A stretch of DNA of 64,000 nucleotides from Aurantiacibacter spongiae (lineage in GTDB: Bacteria > Pseudomonadota > Alphaproteobacteria > Sphingomonadales > Sphingomonadaceae): contig NZ_RPFZ01000001.1 in the NCBI RefSeq assembly GCF_003815535.1, positions 1,116,001 to 1,180,000 on the forward strand, given 5' to 3'. A program made the position numbers and the translations under genes. Shown here piece by piece: positions 1-7,562 of the stretch. The number at the start of each line of letters is the position of its first letter. The stretch's first letter is position 1. Below the pieces are notes generated by a model. It did not search any database. It had not been told where the DNA came from and was given only the letters and a program-made list of their open reading frames with translations.

Positions 1-98
1 GAGAAGCCCGGATCGCGCGCCGTGGCGGCCATGACTATCGAAAGAATGAGGACACCGAACCATAGTCCCGCCCGCCCCAGGGCCGCTTCTGCCTGCAT
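1..98 (-). CDS. N-terminal fragment, probable cbb3 cytochrome oxidase subunit I (CcoN)
   Basis: An open frame runs from an ATG at 98 off the left edge and gives 32 residues beginning MQAEAALGRAGLWFGV. After a short head comes one hydrophobic segment (about residues 11-25) followed by TARDPGF, which resembles the first membrane helix and the ARDxxF stretch at the start of alphaproteobacterial CcoN. CcoN is the haem-copper catalytic subunit of the high-affinity cbb3 terminal oxidase. An Fnr-type box lies 54 bp upstream, and the next genes encode Fnr-family regulators, which fits a microaerobic oxidase. Only 32 residues are visible, so another FnrL-controlled membrane protein is possible. Confidence 0.5.
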   Translation of the reverse strand, partial: MQAEAALGRAGLWFGVLILSIVMAATARDPGF

Positions 99-151
99 CT
101 ATCGCTCCGATCGCTTCGATCCATGCCTATGGGGCCACCGCGCGCACTGCA

Positions 152-165
152 TTGATCGAGGTCAA
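152..165 (-). promoter_or_regulatory. Fnr-type box upstream of the left-edge gene
   Basis: The plus strand reads TTGATCGAGGTCAA, 9 of 10 matches to the Fnr/FixK consensus TTGAT-N4-ATCAA. Its centre is about 60 bp upstream of the ATG at 98. With an Fnr class II geometry (box centred near -41.5) transcription would start near 117, leaving a short leader of about 19 nt. Confidence 0.7.
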
Positions 166-187
166 ATTCGGGAAAAGATTGGTCGCC

Positions 188-871
188 TCAATCAACCGAG
201 CCGGCGAGCGCACGCAGGCCTTGCGGATCGAGGATGTCGATGCGTGACCTTCCGCACGTCGCGATGGCCCTTCGTTCCCGGAGATCGGTCAGCTGCCGGC
301 TGACGGTCTCGATTGTGAGCCCGAGATGGTCGCCGATCTCCCTGCGCGACATCGGCAGATCGAGTGTGACGGCTCCGTTCTCCCGTCTTCCGATGCGTTC
401 TTCCATCTCGACGAGGAAACCGCAGATTCGTTCTCGTGCCGATTTCCTGCCGAGGAGGGCGGACAGTTCGCGGGAGCGCCCGAGATCGGCGAGGATGCGG
501 TCGAGCAGCTGTCCCGCGCCCGTGGCCGGTCTTCCCTTCAGAAGCAGATCGTCCGATCGCAGGAAGTACACGACGCTGTCCTTCAGGGCGTGGAGCGTAT
601 GCGGAGTGGACACATGGGCCGGGACGACGAGGACGTCCCCCTCGAACGCGAACGCGGCGATCTGTTCCCGGTCCGCTCCGAGGTGTCCGACGAGCTTGAC
701 CACCCCTTCCTCGATGTAGACGATGGTCCTTCCGTCCGTCCCTATCTCGTCGTCGAAGTCTCCCTGCGGAACGCGGAGCTGCCGTGTCGGCAGGAACGCG
801 GACAACGGATGCGAGGCGTGCATCCTCAAGTGACCGGTGTTGCGGGTCCGGCTGGAAGCTTCTTGCGACAA
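188..871 (-). CDS. Crp/Fnr-family transcriptional regulator (no N-terminal Cys cluster)
   Basis: This 227-residue protein has a cyclic-nucleotide-binding-like beta-barrel (about residues 25-130), a dimerisation helix and a C-terminal winged helix. The recognition helix includes LTIETVSRQ, the E-xx-SR signature of Fnr-family proteins. It lacks the N-terminal cysteines of Fnr, so it probably acts like FixK/Dnr, downstream of an oxygen or NO sensor. I chose the TTG at 871 because GGAGG lies nine bases upstream; an internal ATG near 823 is the alternative. An Fnr box at 931-944 suggests that FnrL, encoded next door, controls it. The ligand cannot be told from sequence. Confidence 0.85.
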   Translation of the reverse strand: MSQEASSRTRNTGHLRMHASHPLSAFLPTRQLRVPQGDFDDEIGTDGRTIVYIEEGVVKLVGHLGADREQIAAFAFEGDVLVVPAHVSTPHTLHALKDSVVYFLRSDDLLLKGRPATGAGQLLDRILADLGRSRELSALLGRKSARERICGFLVEMEERIGRRENGAVTLDLPMSRREIGDHLGLTIETVSRQLTDLRERRAIATCGRSRIDILDPQGLRALAGSVD

Positions 872-930
872 GGTGGCGGACCTCCGGTTTCCCTTCGGGT
901 CGCCGTTCGCATGCCGATGCGGTCGGGTCC

Positions 931-944
931 TTGATTCAGGTCAA
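931..944 (-). promoter_or_regulatory. Fnr-type box upstream of the Crp/Fnr regulator gene
   Basis: TTGATTCAGGTCAA matches TTGAT-N4-RTCAA. It lies in the gap between fnrL and the Crp/Fnr gene, centred about 66 bp upstream of the TTG start at 871. A class II arrangement would place the transcript start near 896. The box indicates a cascade from FnrL to the second regulator. Confidence 0.7.
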
Positions 945-993
945 ACGCGGAAGCCTGCACGCGCCGGAATTTCCGCGAGCGTTCGCAGGTGCT

Positions 994-1716
994 CTAGCCC
1001 ACGATGGCTTCGAGAAGATCGCGTCGCAGGACCTCGACGTCCCTTCTTCCATTCATCCCTATGATCTCCTCTTCCCGCAGACGGGTGAACTGCCGGCTCA
1101 CCGTTTCGATCGTCAATCCCAGGATGTCCGCGATCTGCTGGCGCGACACGGGGAGTTCGAAGACGTCGAGCGGCGATGCGTCGCCTCCGCACGTGCTCGC
1201 CGCCAGTCGTTCGGATATCTCCAGCAGGAGGGTGGCGAGCCTCTCTTCGGCCGACATGCGCCCGAGGAGCAGCATCCAGCGTCTCGATCTGTCCAGTTCC
1301 CCCAGGGTCCGCTCGAGCAGCTTGCGTTCGAGCCGGGGATGTTCGTGCGCGAAGCGTTCGAAGTCCACGCGACGGAACACGCATACCGTCGTCTCCGTCA
1401 GGGCCTGCGCATCGTACGGGGTCCTTTCGCCATAGGGCCTGCCGAGGAAGTCGGACGGATAGGAGAGGCCGAGGATCTGCTCGCGCCCGTCGCCGGTCGT
1501 CGTGGACAGCTTGAGCATGCCGGTGACGACGTTCGCCACGAAGACGGCTTGGTCGCCTTCCCACAGCAGAGATTCCCCTGCCGAGAGATTCTTCCTGCGT
1601 CCGATGCGGTTGAGCAGCGCGATCTCCGTGTCGTCGAGGTCGGCGCAGATGGCGCGGTTGCGGATCGAGCACGCCTGGCAGAAGTTCAGCTCGTCGCTAG
1701 TTCCGGTATCGTCCAT
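994..1716 (-). CDS. fnrL: Oxygen-sensing Crp/Fnr regulator FnrL
   Basis: This 240-residue protein carries a Cys cluster near the N-terminus (C13, C16, C24 in NFCQACSIRNRAIC, spacing Cx2Cx7C), the FnrL arrangement that holds a [4Fe-4S] cluster with a fourth cysteine further in (candidate in TTVCVF). The sensor barrel is followed by a helix-turn-helix with LTIETVSRQF, suited to TTGAT half-sites. FnrL activates microaerobic and anaerobic respiration genes when oxygen is low. The ATG at 1716 is chosen because the Cys motif begins 12 residues later and the upstream gene stops at 1722. It is the third gene of a likely nnrS operon headed by an Fnr box, so it may autoregulate. Confidence 0.88.
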   Translation of the reverse strand: MDDTGTSDELNFCQACSIRNRAICADLDDTEIALLNRIGRRKNLSAGESLLWEGDQAVFVANVVTGMLKLSTTTGDGREQILGLSYPSDFLGRPYGERTPYDAQALTETTVCVFRRVDFERFAHEHPRLERKLLERTLGELDRSRRWMLLLGRMSAEERLATLLLEISERLAASTCGGDASPLDVFELPVSRQQIADILGLTIETVSRQFTRLREEEIIGMNGRRDVEVLRRDLLEAIVG

Positions 1717-1721
1717 CGGTC

Positions 1722-2207
1722 TCAGATAGCGGTCGGCGATCCCCTTTCCAAGTCGTTCGCCGCGGGCGGCGTTTTGCCGACCCGCATCATGGCCCGGGCG
1801 ATCGCGGCTCTGGCGATCGCGGCGTACAGGACGATGCGCAGGACATCCAGTGCGATCCACCAGCCGTGGAGTCCGGAGGACGGCATGACCCTTCCCGACA
1901 TGCGGGCGAGCGTACGCGCGTCGAGTTCGGGCATGAGGACGAGCCACTGGAACGCCAGCAGGGCGGCGACCGAACATGCGACGATGCGGGACCTGCCCGG
2001 GGCGAGGATGACGAGGAGGACGAGTAGGACGGCCTCCGATGCTGCCGAGGCCCGGAACGTGACCCTTCCGACGGCCAGTAGGTGCTCGATCGGTACGCCA
2101 TCGGCGAGGAACTTCACCGGGGTCGCGAGGAAGGACAGCGCGAAGAGAATGGTGCAAGCCGCCACCGCGACCATCGCGGTCGCCGAGGAACGCCTGTACG
2201 CAGTCAC
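1722..2207 (-). CDS. Small integral membrane protein downstream of nnrS
   Basis: This 161-residue protein starts with a GTG at 2207 that overlaps the nnrS stop (GTGA), showing translational coupling. It has about four hydrophobic segments, near residues 10-35, 45-70, 75-95 and 125-145. I do not recognise the family. Charged residues at the ends of the segments (KFLADG, GRVTF, ELDARTLARM) resemble small DUF4149/TMEM205-like membrane proteins, but this is weak. Its place between nnrS and fnrL under a shared Fnr box suggests a role in NO or low-oxygen physiology. Confidence 0.7.
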   Translation of the reverse strand: MTAYRRSSATAMVAVAACTILFALSFLATPVKFLADGVPIEHLLAVGRVTFRASAASEAVLLVLLVILAPGRSRIVACSVAALLAFQWLVLMPELDARTLARMSGRVMPSSGLHGWWIALDVLRIVLYAAIARAAIARAMMRVGKTPPAANDLERGSPTAI

Positions 2208-3421
2208 GTCCTGGCTACCTTGTGCTCGTCCAGTCGTGGCGACCACAGCATCGGTCCGTATTCGAGGAGGAACAGGGTGAAGGCGGCGCACCACGCGGCC
2301 CCCGCCACGGCCATCAGCGCGTGGGACGGCGCGATCGCGAGACCGGCCAGCACGCGCGCGACGGCGGCGACGGTGATGAGGACGTACGAGAGCTTCGTGA
2401 TTCCGCTCGCCATGAGCGGTCGGCCCGTATGGCCCAGGGTCGCTCGGGTCATCACCGCGAGGATCATGGTCGCGATCGCTCCGGTGGTCAGGGCGTGCAC
2501 GGCCAGTGTTTCCGTCACGAGGTCGAAGGCGGCCAGACCGAGCAGCATCAGCCCTGCCGATAGCCAGCCATAGCCCATATGGAGGATCGCCACGAGCGCG
2601 TTGGACGCGCAGCGCCACCCCTGCCAGCGGGCCAGCCGCAAAGCGTGTCCGATCCCCGCGCCCAGCAGCAGCCAACCGGATGAGAGGGATCCGGGAAGCG
2701 CCAGCCAGGACAGCAGCGCCATGCCGCCGAGGACCATGATGGCGAGGTCGAAACGGTCCGCCTGTGCCGGAAGGCGGCCCTCGCACCCTTGCGAGGCGAG
2801 CCAGTTCCGCGTGAAGCTGGGAACGATCCTTCCCCCGATCAGCGCGATCAGCACCGCGACAAGTGCCAGGCCGCCACGCCATCCGATCGCACCGACGTCG
2901 ACGACCCCGCCCATCTCGAGCCGGTCCAGTGTGCTGGCGATGCCGAAGGCGGCGATGATCGCGACGACCGGAACGTTCCGGTTGCCGCTCCGGACGATCT
3001 CCCGCCCGAGCAGGAAGGCCAGCAGGATTTGGAAGCCACCATCGAGGAGCGCCGAGGCCACCGGATGCCCCGCAGTGGTCAACGGGACGATCCTTCCCAT
3101 GAGCCAGAGGCCGAACAGACCTGCCAGCGCGCCGCCTGCTATGGGCAGACGCCCGGTCCAGTTCGGCACCGCCGTGAGCGCGAACCCGGCGATCGCGGCA
3201 CCGGCGAAGCCGAACAGCATCTCGTGCCGGTGCCAGGCGACGGGGTCGTCGATCAGCCGGGCTGAGTCCCACCCGAACAGGAACGCCAGCCAGATCGTGA
3301 GCGCGATGAGCGCCCACGCGCCTGCTCCCAAGAAGAACGGGCGAAATCCGCCCCGGAGGATCGGTGGACTCTGCGCCATCCTGCGACGGCGCAATTCGAG
3401 GCGTTCTGTGTTCGTCGTCAT
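2204..3421 (-). CDS. nnrS: NnrS family haem/copper membrane protein
   Basis: This 405-residue protein has about twelve hydrophobic segments. The opening GGFRPFFLGAGAWA and the following WHRHEMLFGFAGA and GFALTAVPNWTG are hallmarks of NnrS, a membrane protein tied to nitric-oxide resistance and denitrification in proteobacteria. An in-frame ATG at 3475 would add 18 residues, but it lies inside the Fnr box; the ATG at 3421 gives a normal leader length after a class II promoter. It heads an operon with the small membrane protein and fnrL. No NO reductase or nitrite reductase gene is visible in the window. Confidence 0.9.
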   Translation of the reverse strand: MTTNTERLELRRRRMAQSPPILRGGFRPFFLGAGAWALIALTIWLAFLFGWDSARLIDDPVAWHRHEMLFGFAGAAIAGFALTAVPNWTGRLPIAGGALAGLFGLWLMGRIVPLTTAGHPVASALLDGGFQILLAFLLGREIVRSGNRNVPVVAIIAAFGIASTLDRLEMGGVVDVGAIGWRGGLALVAVLIALIGGRIVPSFTRNWLASQGCEGRLPAQADRFDLAIMVLGGMALLSWLALPGSLSSGWLLLGAGIGHALRLARWQGWRCASNALVAILHMGYGWLSAGLMLLGLAAFDLVTETLAVHALTTGAIATMILAVMTRATLGHTGRPLMASGITKLSYVLITVAAVARVLAGLAIAPSHALMAVAGAAWCAAFTLFLLEYGPMLWSPRLDEHKVART

Positions 3422-3474
3422 GTTCGGTCGATCCGCGGTATGCGGTTGATCTACAGGTGGCGACGCTCTCTTCA

Positions 3475-3488
3475 TTGAGGTGGATCAA
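3475..3488 (-). promoter_or_regulatory. Fnr-type box upstream of nnrS
   Basis: The sequence TTGAGGTGGATCAA has one perfect half-site (ATCAA) and one 4/5 half-site. It is centred about 60 bp upstream of the nnrS ATG at 3421, the same geometry as the box at 152-165. It rules against the longer nnrS start at 3475. Confidence 0.65.
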
Positions 3489-3602
3489 TCGCCGCGCGGC
3501 GTTTCCTGCGGCAAGACACCGGGGAGGATCGGAAACAGGACGGCCATCGCCGACGCAACGGGAGAATTGACATTCAGGCTATGATGTCGAAACCGCTTTT
3601 CC

Positions 3603-6600
3603 ATGTCTTCGGAAGATGACGACAATGATGTCCCCAACGTGGATCGGCTGGAGGACGCGGCTCGCGCCGCGGGCATCGGCATATGGGAATTCGACCCCCG
3701 TTCCGGTGAACTGGACTGGGATCGACGTTGCCGGGAGCTGTTCGGGATCTCGTCCTCGCGAGAGGTCGACTACCAGACGTTTCTCGATGGCCTGCACCCT
3801 GAAGATCGGGACGAGGCCGGTGCCGCTGTCCAGCGCGCCCTGGATCCCGGTGGTCCCGGAAGCTACGAAATAGCCTACCGGACCATCGGCATAGAGGACG
3901 GCCGTCTGCGACATGTGGCGGCGACCGGCCGAGCCTATTTCGAGGAACGCGACGGGGCGCGCGAGGCCGTGCGTTTCGTCGGAGCGGTGGTGGACGTATC
4001 GTCGATCCTCCGGACGCAGGACGAACTGCGCGATACCGAGATGCAGCATCGCCGCGTCCTGGAGGCGACGAACGACGCGATCTGGAACTGGGATCTTGAG
4101 GGCGACCGGGTCGAGTGGAGCGACGCGCTCTATTCGACCTTCGGGCACGCGCCGCACTCGGTCGAACCGACGGGCGGCTGGTGGTTGGAACAGATCCATC
4201 CAAACGACCGAGAACGTGTGGACCGCGACATCCATGCCGTGATCGATGGCGATGGCACCGAATGGGAGTCGGAGTATCGATTCCGCCGGGGGGACGGGAC
4301 CTTCGCGACCGTCTACGACCGTGGCAGCGTGATGCGGGAAAGCTCAGGCCGGGCCGTGCGCATGATCGGCGCGATGCTCGACCTCAGCGATCTGCGGAAG
4401 GTGAGGACGACGCTCGCGGAAAGCGAGCAGCGTTATCGCGTCCTGACCGAGGTGTCGCCCCAGATCGTCTGGATGGCCGACCCCGGCGGCCACCTGACCT
4501 ACGCCAACCGGCAATGGTTCGATTACAGCGGGCAGACGATCGAAGGATCGGCGGAGAATGGCTGGGAGGCGGCGATCCACCCCGATCACGTAGCCACTCT
4601 GCGGACCGCCTGGCAGAAGGGAAGCCGCGAAGCGGTCGAATGGTCCGTCGAACTGCCCCTGCGTCGGGGAGACGATGGCTCGTGGCGCTGGCATCTGGTC
4701 AGGGGCCGCCCCGTTCTCGGCGGGGACGGACAGGTAGAGTCTTGGATAGGCGTGGCCGTCGATCTCCATGATCGAAGGGAAGCGGCGCAGGCCCTTGCAG
4801 CGGAAAAGGCGCGGCTCGAGACCTTGCGTCGCACGGGAAGCGAACTGGCGGCGGAACTCGAACTGGAGTCGCTCGTCCAGAAGGTCACCGATGCCGGGGT
4901 CGAACTCATCGGGGCGCAGTTCGGAGCCTTCTTCTACAATGTGAGGGACGAGAACGGAGGTCAGTATCTCCTCTATACGCTGTCGGGTGCGGACAGGTCG
5001 GATTTCGAGAAGCTGGGGCGTCCCCGCATAACCGACATCTTCCGTCCGACCTTCTCGGGAGAGGGCACGATCCGCTCGGACGACGTCACGAAGGACCCGC
5101 GCTACGGTCTGAGCGCCCCGCATCATGGGATGCCGAAGGACCACCTCCCGGTCCGCAGCTATCTGGCAGTGCCCGTCATGGGCCGCGAGGCCGAAGTCAT
5201 AGGCGCGTTGCTCTTCGGGCATCCCGAGCCGGGCCGCTTCACCGAGCAGCACGAGCGTCTGGTCACCGGCATCGCCGCGCAGGCGGCCATCGCCATCGAC
5301 AACGCACGCCTCTACCGCTCCGCGCAGGACGAGCTCGCCGAGAGGCGACGCGTCGAGGCGGATCTGAGGGAATTGACCGAGACCCTCGAGCAGCGGGTGG
5401 CGGAGGAGGTCGAGCGCCGCTCCAACGCGGAGGAGGCGCTCCGACAGGCACAGAAGATGGAGGCAGTGGGCCAGCTCACCGGCGGCATCGCGCACGACTT
5501 CAACAACCTCCTGACCGTGATCGCCGGGAACATCGACATGGCCACCCGCGCCATCGGGGATGCCGGGGAGGGCAATCCGCGCGTCACGCGTGCGCTGGAG
5601 GGGGCGCAGAAGGGAGCCCAACGTGCCGCGTCGTTGACCCAGCGCCTGCTCGCCTTCGCACGGCGCCAACCGTTGCATCCCAAGCCGATCAGGATGGACA
5701 GGCTCATCCGCGGAATGTCCGACCTGCTCGATCGCTCGCTCGGCGAGCGTGTCGAGATCGAGTTCGTGGGTGCGCCGGGATTGTGGCAGGTCGAGGTCGA
5801 TCCCAACGAACTCGAATCCGTGATCGTGAATCTCGCCGTGAACGCCCGCGACGCTATGCCCGATGGCGGCAAGCTGACGATCGAGGTCAGCAACGCACGG
5901 CTGGACGAGGGCTACGCCGCCCGTCATGCGGAGGTCGCGCCGGGTCAGTACGTCATGCTCGCGATCAGCGACACCGGTACCGGCATGCCTCCGGAACTCC
6001 TGGACAAGGTCTTCGAACCCTTCTTCACGACCAAGGAGGTCGGCAAGGGGACCGGCCTGGGCCTCAGCATGGTTTACGGTCTGGTCAAGCAGTCCGGCGG
6101 GCACGTGAAGATTTATAGCGAGCAGGATCGGGGCACGACGGTCAAGATCTACCTGCCGCGACTGCTCGACGAGACGGAGGCGGACGGGGACGAGGGTGGG
6201 GAGGAGGCGCTCGAGGAGAGCGAACAGGAGGAACTCGTCCTGCTTGTCGAGGATGACGAGGACGTGCGCGCCTACACGGCCGACTGTCTTCGCGAACTCG
6301 GCTACAGGGTGCTGGAGGCCGGCTCCGGGGAGGAGGCGAAGCGGACGCTCGAGCGGACGAGGGATCGGATCGATCTGCTCTTTACCGATGTGGTGATGCC
6401 GGGGATGACCGGGGAGGAACTGGCAGCGGACCTGCGCGAGGACAGGCCCGACCTCAAGGTCCTGTACGCATCGGGATACACTAGGGATGCCATCATGCAT
6501 TCGGGCCGGTTGCAGCCCGGGGTCGCGCTCCTGCAGAAGCCGTTCAACTTCGCCGAGCTCGCTCGCAAGGTCCGTGACGTCCTCGAACTCGGCAATCTCG

Positions 6601-6980
6601 GCCGGGCGGTGACTCTCGTGGACGAGGGCCGGGCGCACGGTCCGGCCCGCGAGGCGCTGGGCTCGTCCGGTTACGAGGTGGACGTGGTGCATACCGTGCG
6701 CGAGCTGGAGGACAAGGTCCGGCTCAGCGAAGGGCGCTTCGACTGCGTCGTCCTCGACGACCGGTCGCACCGCATCGATGTACGCCGCACGGTCAGGTCC
6801 CTGCGATCCTTCGCGGAGGACCTGCCGATTCTAGTCCTGTCCGACGGATGGGAACGGCTGAAGGACCTGGAGGATCGGTGCGTCGCGGTCGCCCCGACGC
6901 CCGATCGTCCCGCCGAGGTTACCACGTTGCTGCGGCGGCTGAAGGTGCGGTGCGACGGTTCCGGTTCCGGGAAGAACTAA
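3603..6980 (+). CDS. Soluble hybrid histidine kinase, PAS-PAS-PAS-GAF-HisKA-HATPase-REC-REC-like
   Basis: This 1125-residue protein has no membrane segment or signal peptide. Three PAS domains (about 14-130, 140-265, 270-395) and a GAF domain (about 403-565) precede a coiled coil. The HisKA H-box is [11 protein letters not shown] with phospho-acceptor His631. The HATPase domain (about 734-850) shows [16 protein letters not shown] and [14 protein letters not shown] receiver domain follows an acidic linker (VEDDEDV; phospho-acceptor Asp929 in FTDVVMPG; Lys in QKPF). Residues 1001-1115 look like a second, decayed receiver ([15 protein letters not shown]) without a clear conserved Lys. It likely senses an internal signal. 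The convergent response regulator at 6977-7327 is a natural partner, but partnership is inferred. Confidence 0.92.
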   Translation: MSSEDDDNDVPNVDRLEDAARAAGIGIWEFDPRSGELDWDRRCRELFGISSSREVDYQTFLDGLHPEDRDEAGAAVQRALDPGGPGSYEIAYRTIGIEDGRLRHVAATGRAYFEERDGAREAVRFVGAVVDVSSILRTQDELRDTEMQHRRVLEATNDAIWNWDLEGDRVEWSDALYSTFGHAPHSVEPTGGWWLEQIHPNDRERVDRDIHAVIDGDGTEWESEYRFRRGDGTFATVYDRGSVMRESSGRAVRMIGAMLDLSDLRKVRTTLAESEQRYRVLTEVSPQIVWMADPGGHLTYANRQWFDYSGQTIEGSAENGWEAAIHPDHVATLRTAWQKGSREAVEWSVELPLRRGDDGSWRWHLVRGRPVLGGDGQVESWIGVAVDLHDRREAAQALAAEKARLETLRRTGSELAAELELESLVQKVTDAGVELIGAQFGAFFYNVRDENGGQYLLYTLSGADRSDFEKLGRPRITDIFRPTFSGEGTIRSDDVTKDPRYGLSAPHHGMPKDHLPVRSYLAVPVMGREAEVIGALLFGHPEPGRFTEQHERLVTGIAAQAAIAIDNARLYRSAQDELAERRRVEADLRELTETLEQRVAEEVERRSNAEEALRQAQKMEAVGQLTGGIAHDFNNLLTVIAGNIDMATRAIGDAGEGNPRVTRALEGAQKGAQRAASLTQRLLAFARRQPLHPKPIRMDRLIRGMSDLLDRSLGERVEIEFVGAPGLWQVEVDPNELESVIVNLAVNARDAMPDGGKLTIEVSNARLDEGYAARHAEVAPGQYVMLAISDTGTGMPPELLDKVFEPFFTTKEVGKGTGLGLSMVYGLVKQSGGHVKIYSEQDRGTTVKIYLPRLLDETEADGDEGGEEALEESEQEELVLLVEDDEDVRAYTADCLRELGYRVLEAGSGEEAKRTLERTRDRIDLLFTDVVMPGMTGEELAADLREDRPDLKVLYASGYTRDAIMHSGRLQPGVALLQKPFNFAELARKVRDVLELGNLGRAVTLVDEGRAHGPAREALGSSGYEVDVVHTVRELEDKVRLSEGRFDCVVLDDRSHRIDVRRTVRSLRSFAEDLPILVLSDGWERLKDLEDRCVAVAPTPDRPAEVTTLLRRLKVRCDGSGSGKN

Positions 6981-7327
6981 CCCAGCATCTCTCCCAGCGC
7001 CCTTTCGACGTCCTCCAGCACGTAGGGCTTGGGTATGATGACCGTCTCGCTCCCGGAACGTGACCTGTCGATGTCGGCTCCATAGCCGCTGGCCACCGCG
7101 AAGGGGATGTCCAGCTCCCGCAGGCGATCCATCACGGGATAGCTGTCATGCTCCCCCAGGCGCAGGTCGACGATGGCCGCGTCGGGTTGACAGTCATCGA
7201 GGATTTCGAGCGCCGAAGGGATCGATCCCGCCGGTCCAACGATCTCATAACCGAGAGCGTCGAGTATGTCTTCGAGCAACATTGCGATCATCCCGTCGTC
7301 TTCGACGATCATTATCTTTTTCGACAC
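6977..7327 (-). CDS. Single-domain response regulator (REC only)
   Basis: This 116-residue protein is one receiver domain: acidic pocket IVEDD, phospho-acceptor Asp54 in IVDLRLG, signalling Ser/Ala region VASGYG and conserved Lys in IIPKPY. There is no output domain, as in CheY/DivK-like regulators that act by protein contact or phosphotransfer. The GTG start at 7327 has GGGGAGG five bases upstream. The gene overlaps the end of the hybrid kinase gene by four bases tail to tail, so both transcripts run into each other. Confidence 0.9.
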   Translation of the reverse strand: MSKKIMIVEDDGMIAMLLEDILDALGYEIVGPAGSIPSALEILDDCQPDAAIVDLRLGEHDSYPVMDRLRELDIPFAVASGYGADIDRSRSGSETVIIPKPYVLEDVERALGEMLG

Positions 7328-7510
7328 ACCGACCTCCCCTGTTCTGCCTCCATGACCTAATCCTTCGTTTTTGGAAAGTCAGTCAAGAGGTTACGGATGT
7401 GTGCGTCATGAACCTTGCCCCACGTTTGAACAGTATGCGAGAAACACGCGATCGTCCTTATGGCGATCGTTACCCCTCCACCAATTCACAGCGCATTCGG
7501 ACAAATGCTA

Positions 7511-7527
7511 TTGCGAACCATTCGCAA
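7511..7527 (+). promoter_or_regulatory. Fur-like operator upstream of the TonB receptor gene
   Basis: A perfect palindrome TTGCGAACCATTCGCAA (7-bp arms, 3-bp centre) lies 35 bp upstream of the receptor ATG. It resembles the TTGCGAA/TTCGCAA core of Fur boxes in front of proteobacterial iron-uptake genes. Its position in the expected promoter suits iron repression of the receptor-PepSY pair. The preceding interval 7328-7510 shows no gene. Confidence 0.6.
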
Positions 7528-7562
7528 GCGGGATAGGCGACGCATCCCTTTTCGAGGAGTCA

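Noticed and set aside
784-2280. 498-codon open frame on the plus strand over the regulators
   Set aside because: It is antisense to three clear genes (Crp/Fnr, FnrL and the small membrane protein), has no family motif and reflects GC-rich codon bias.
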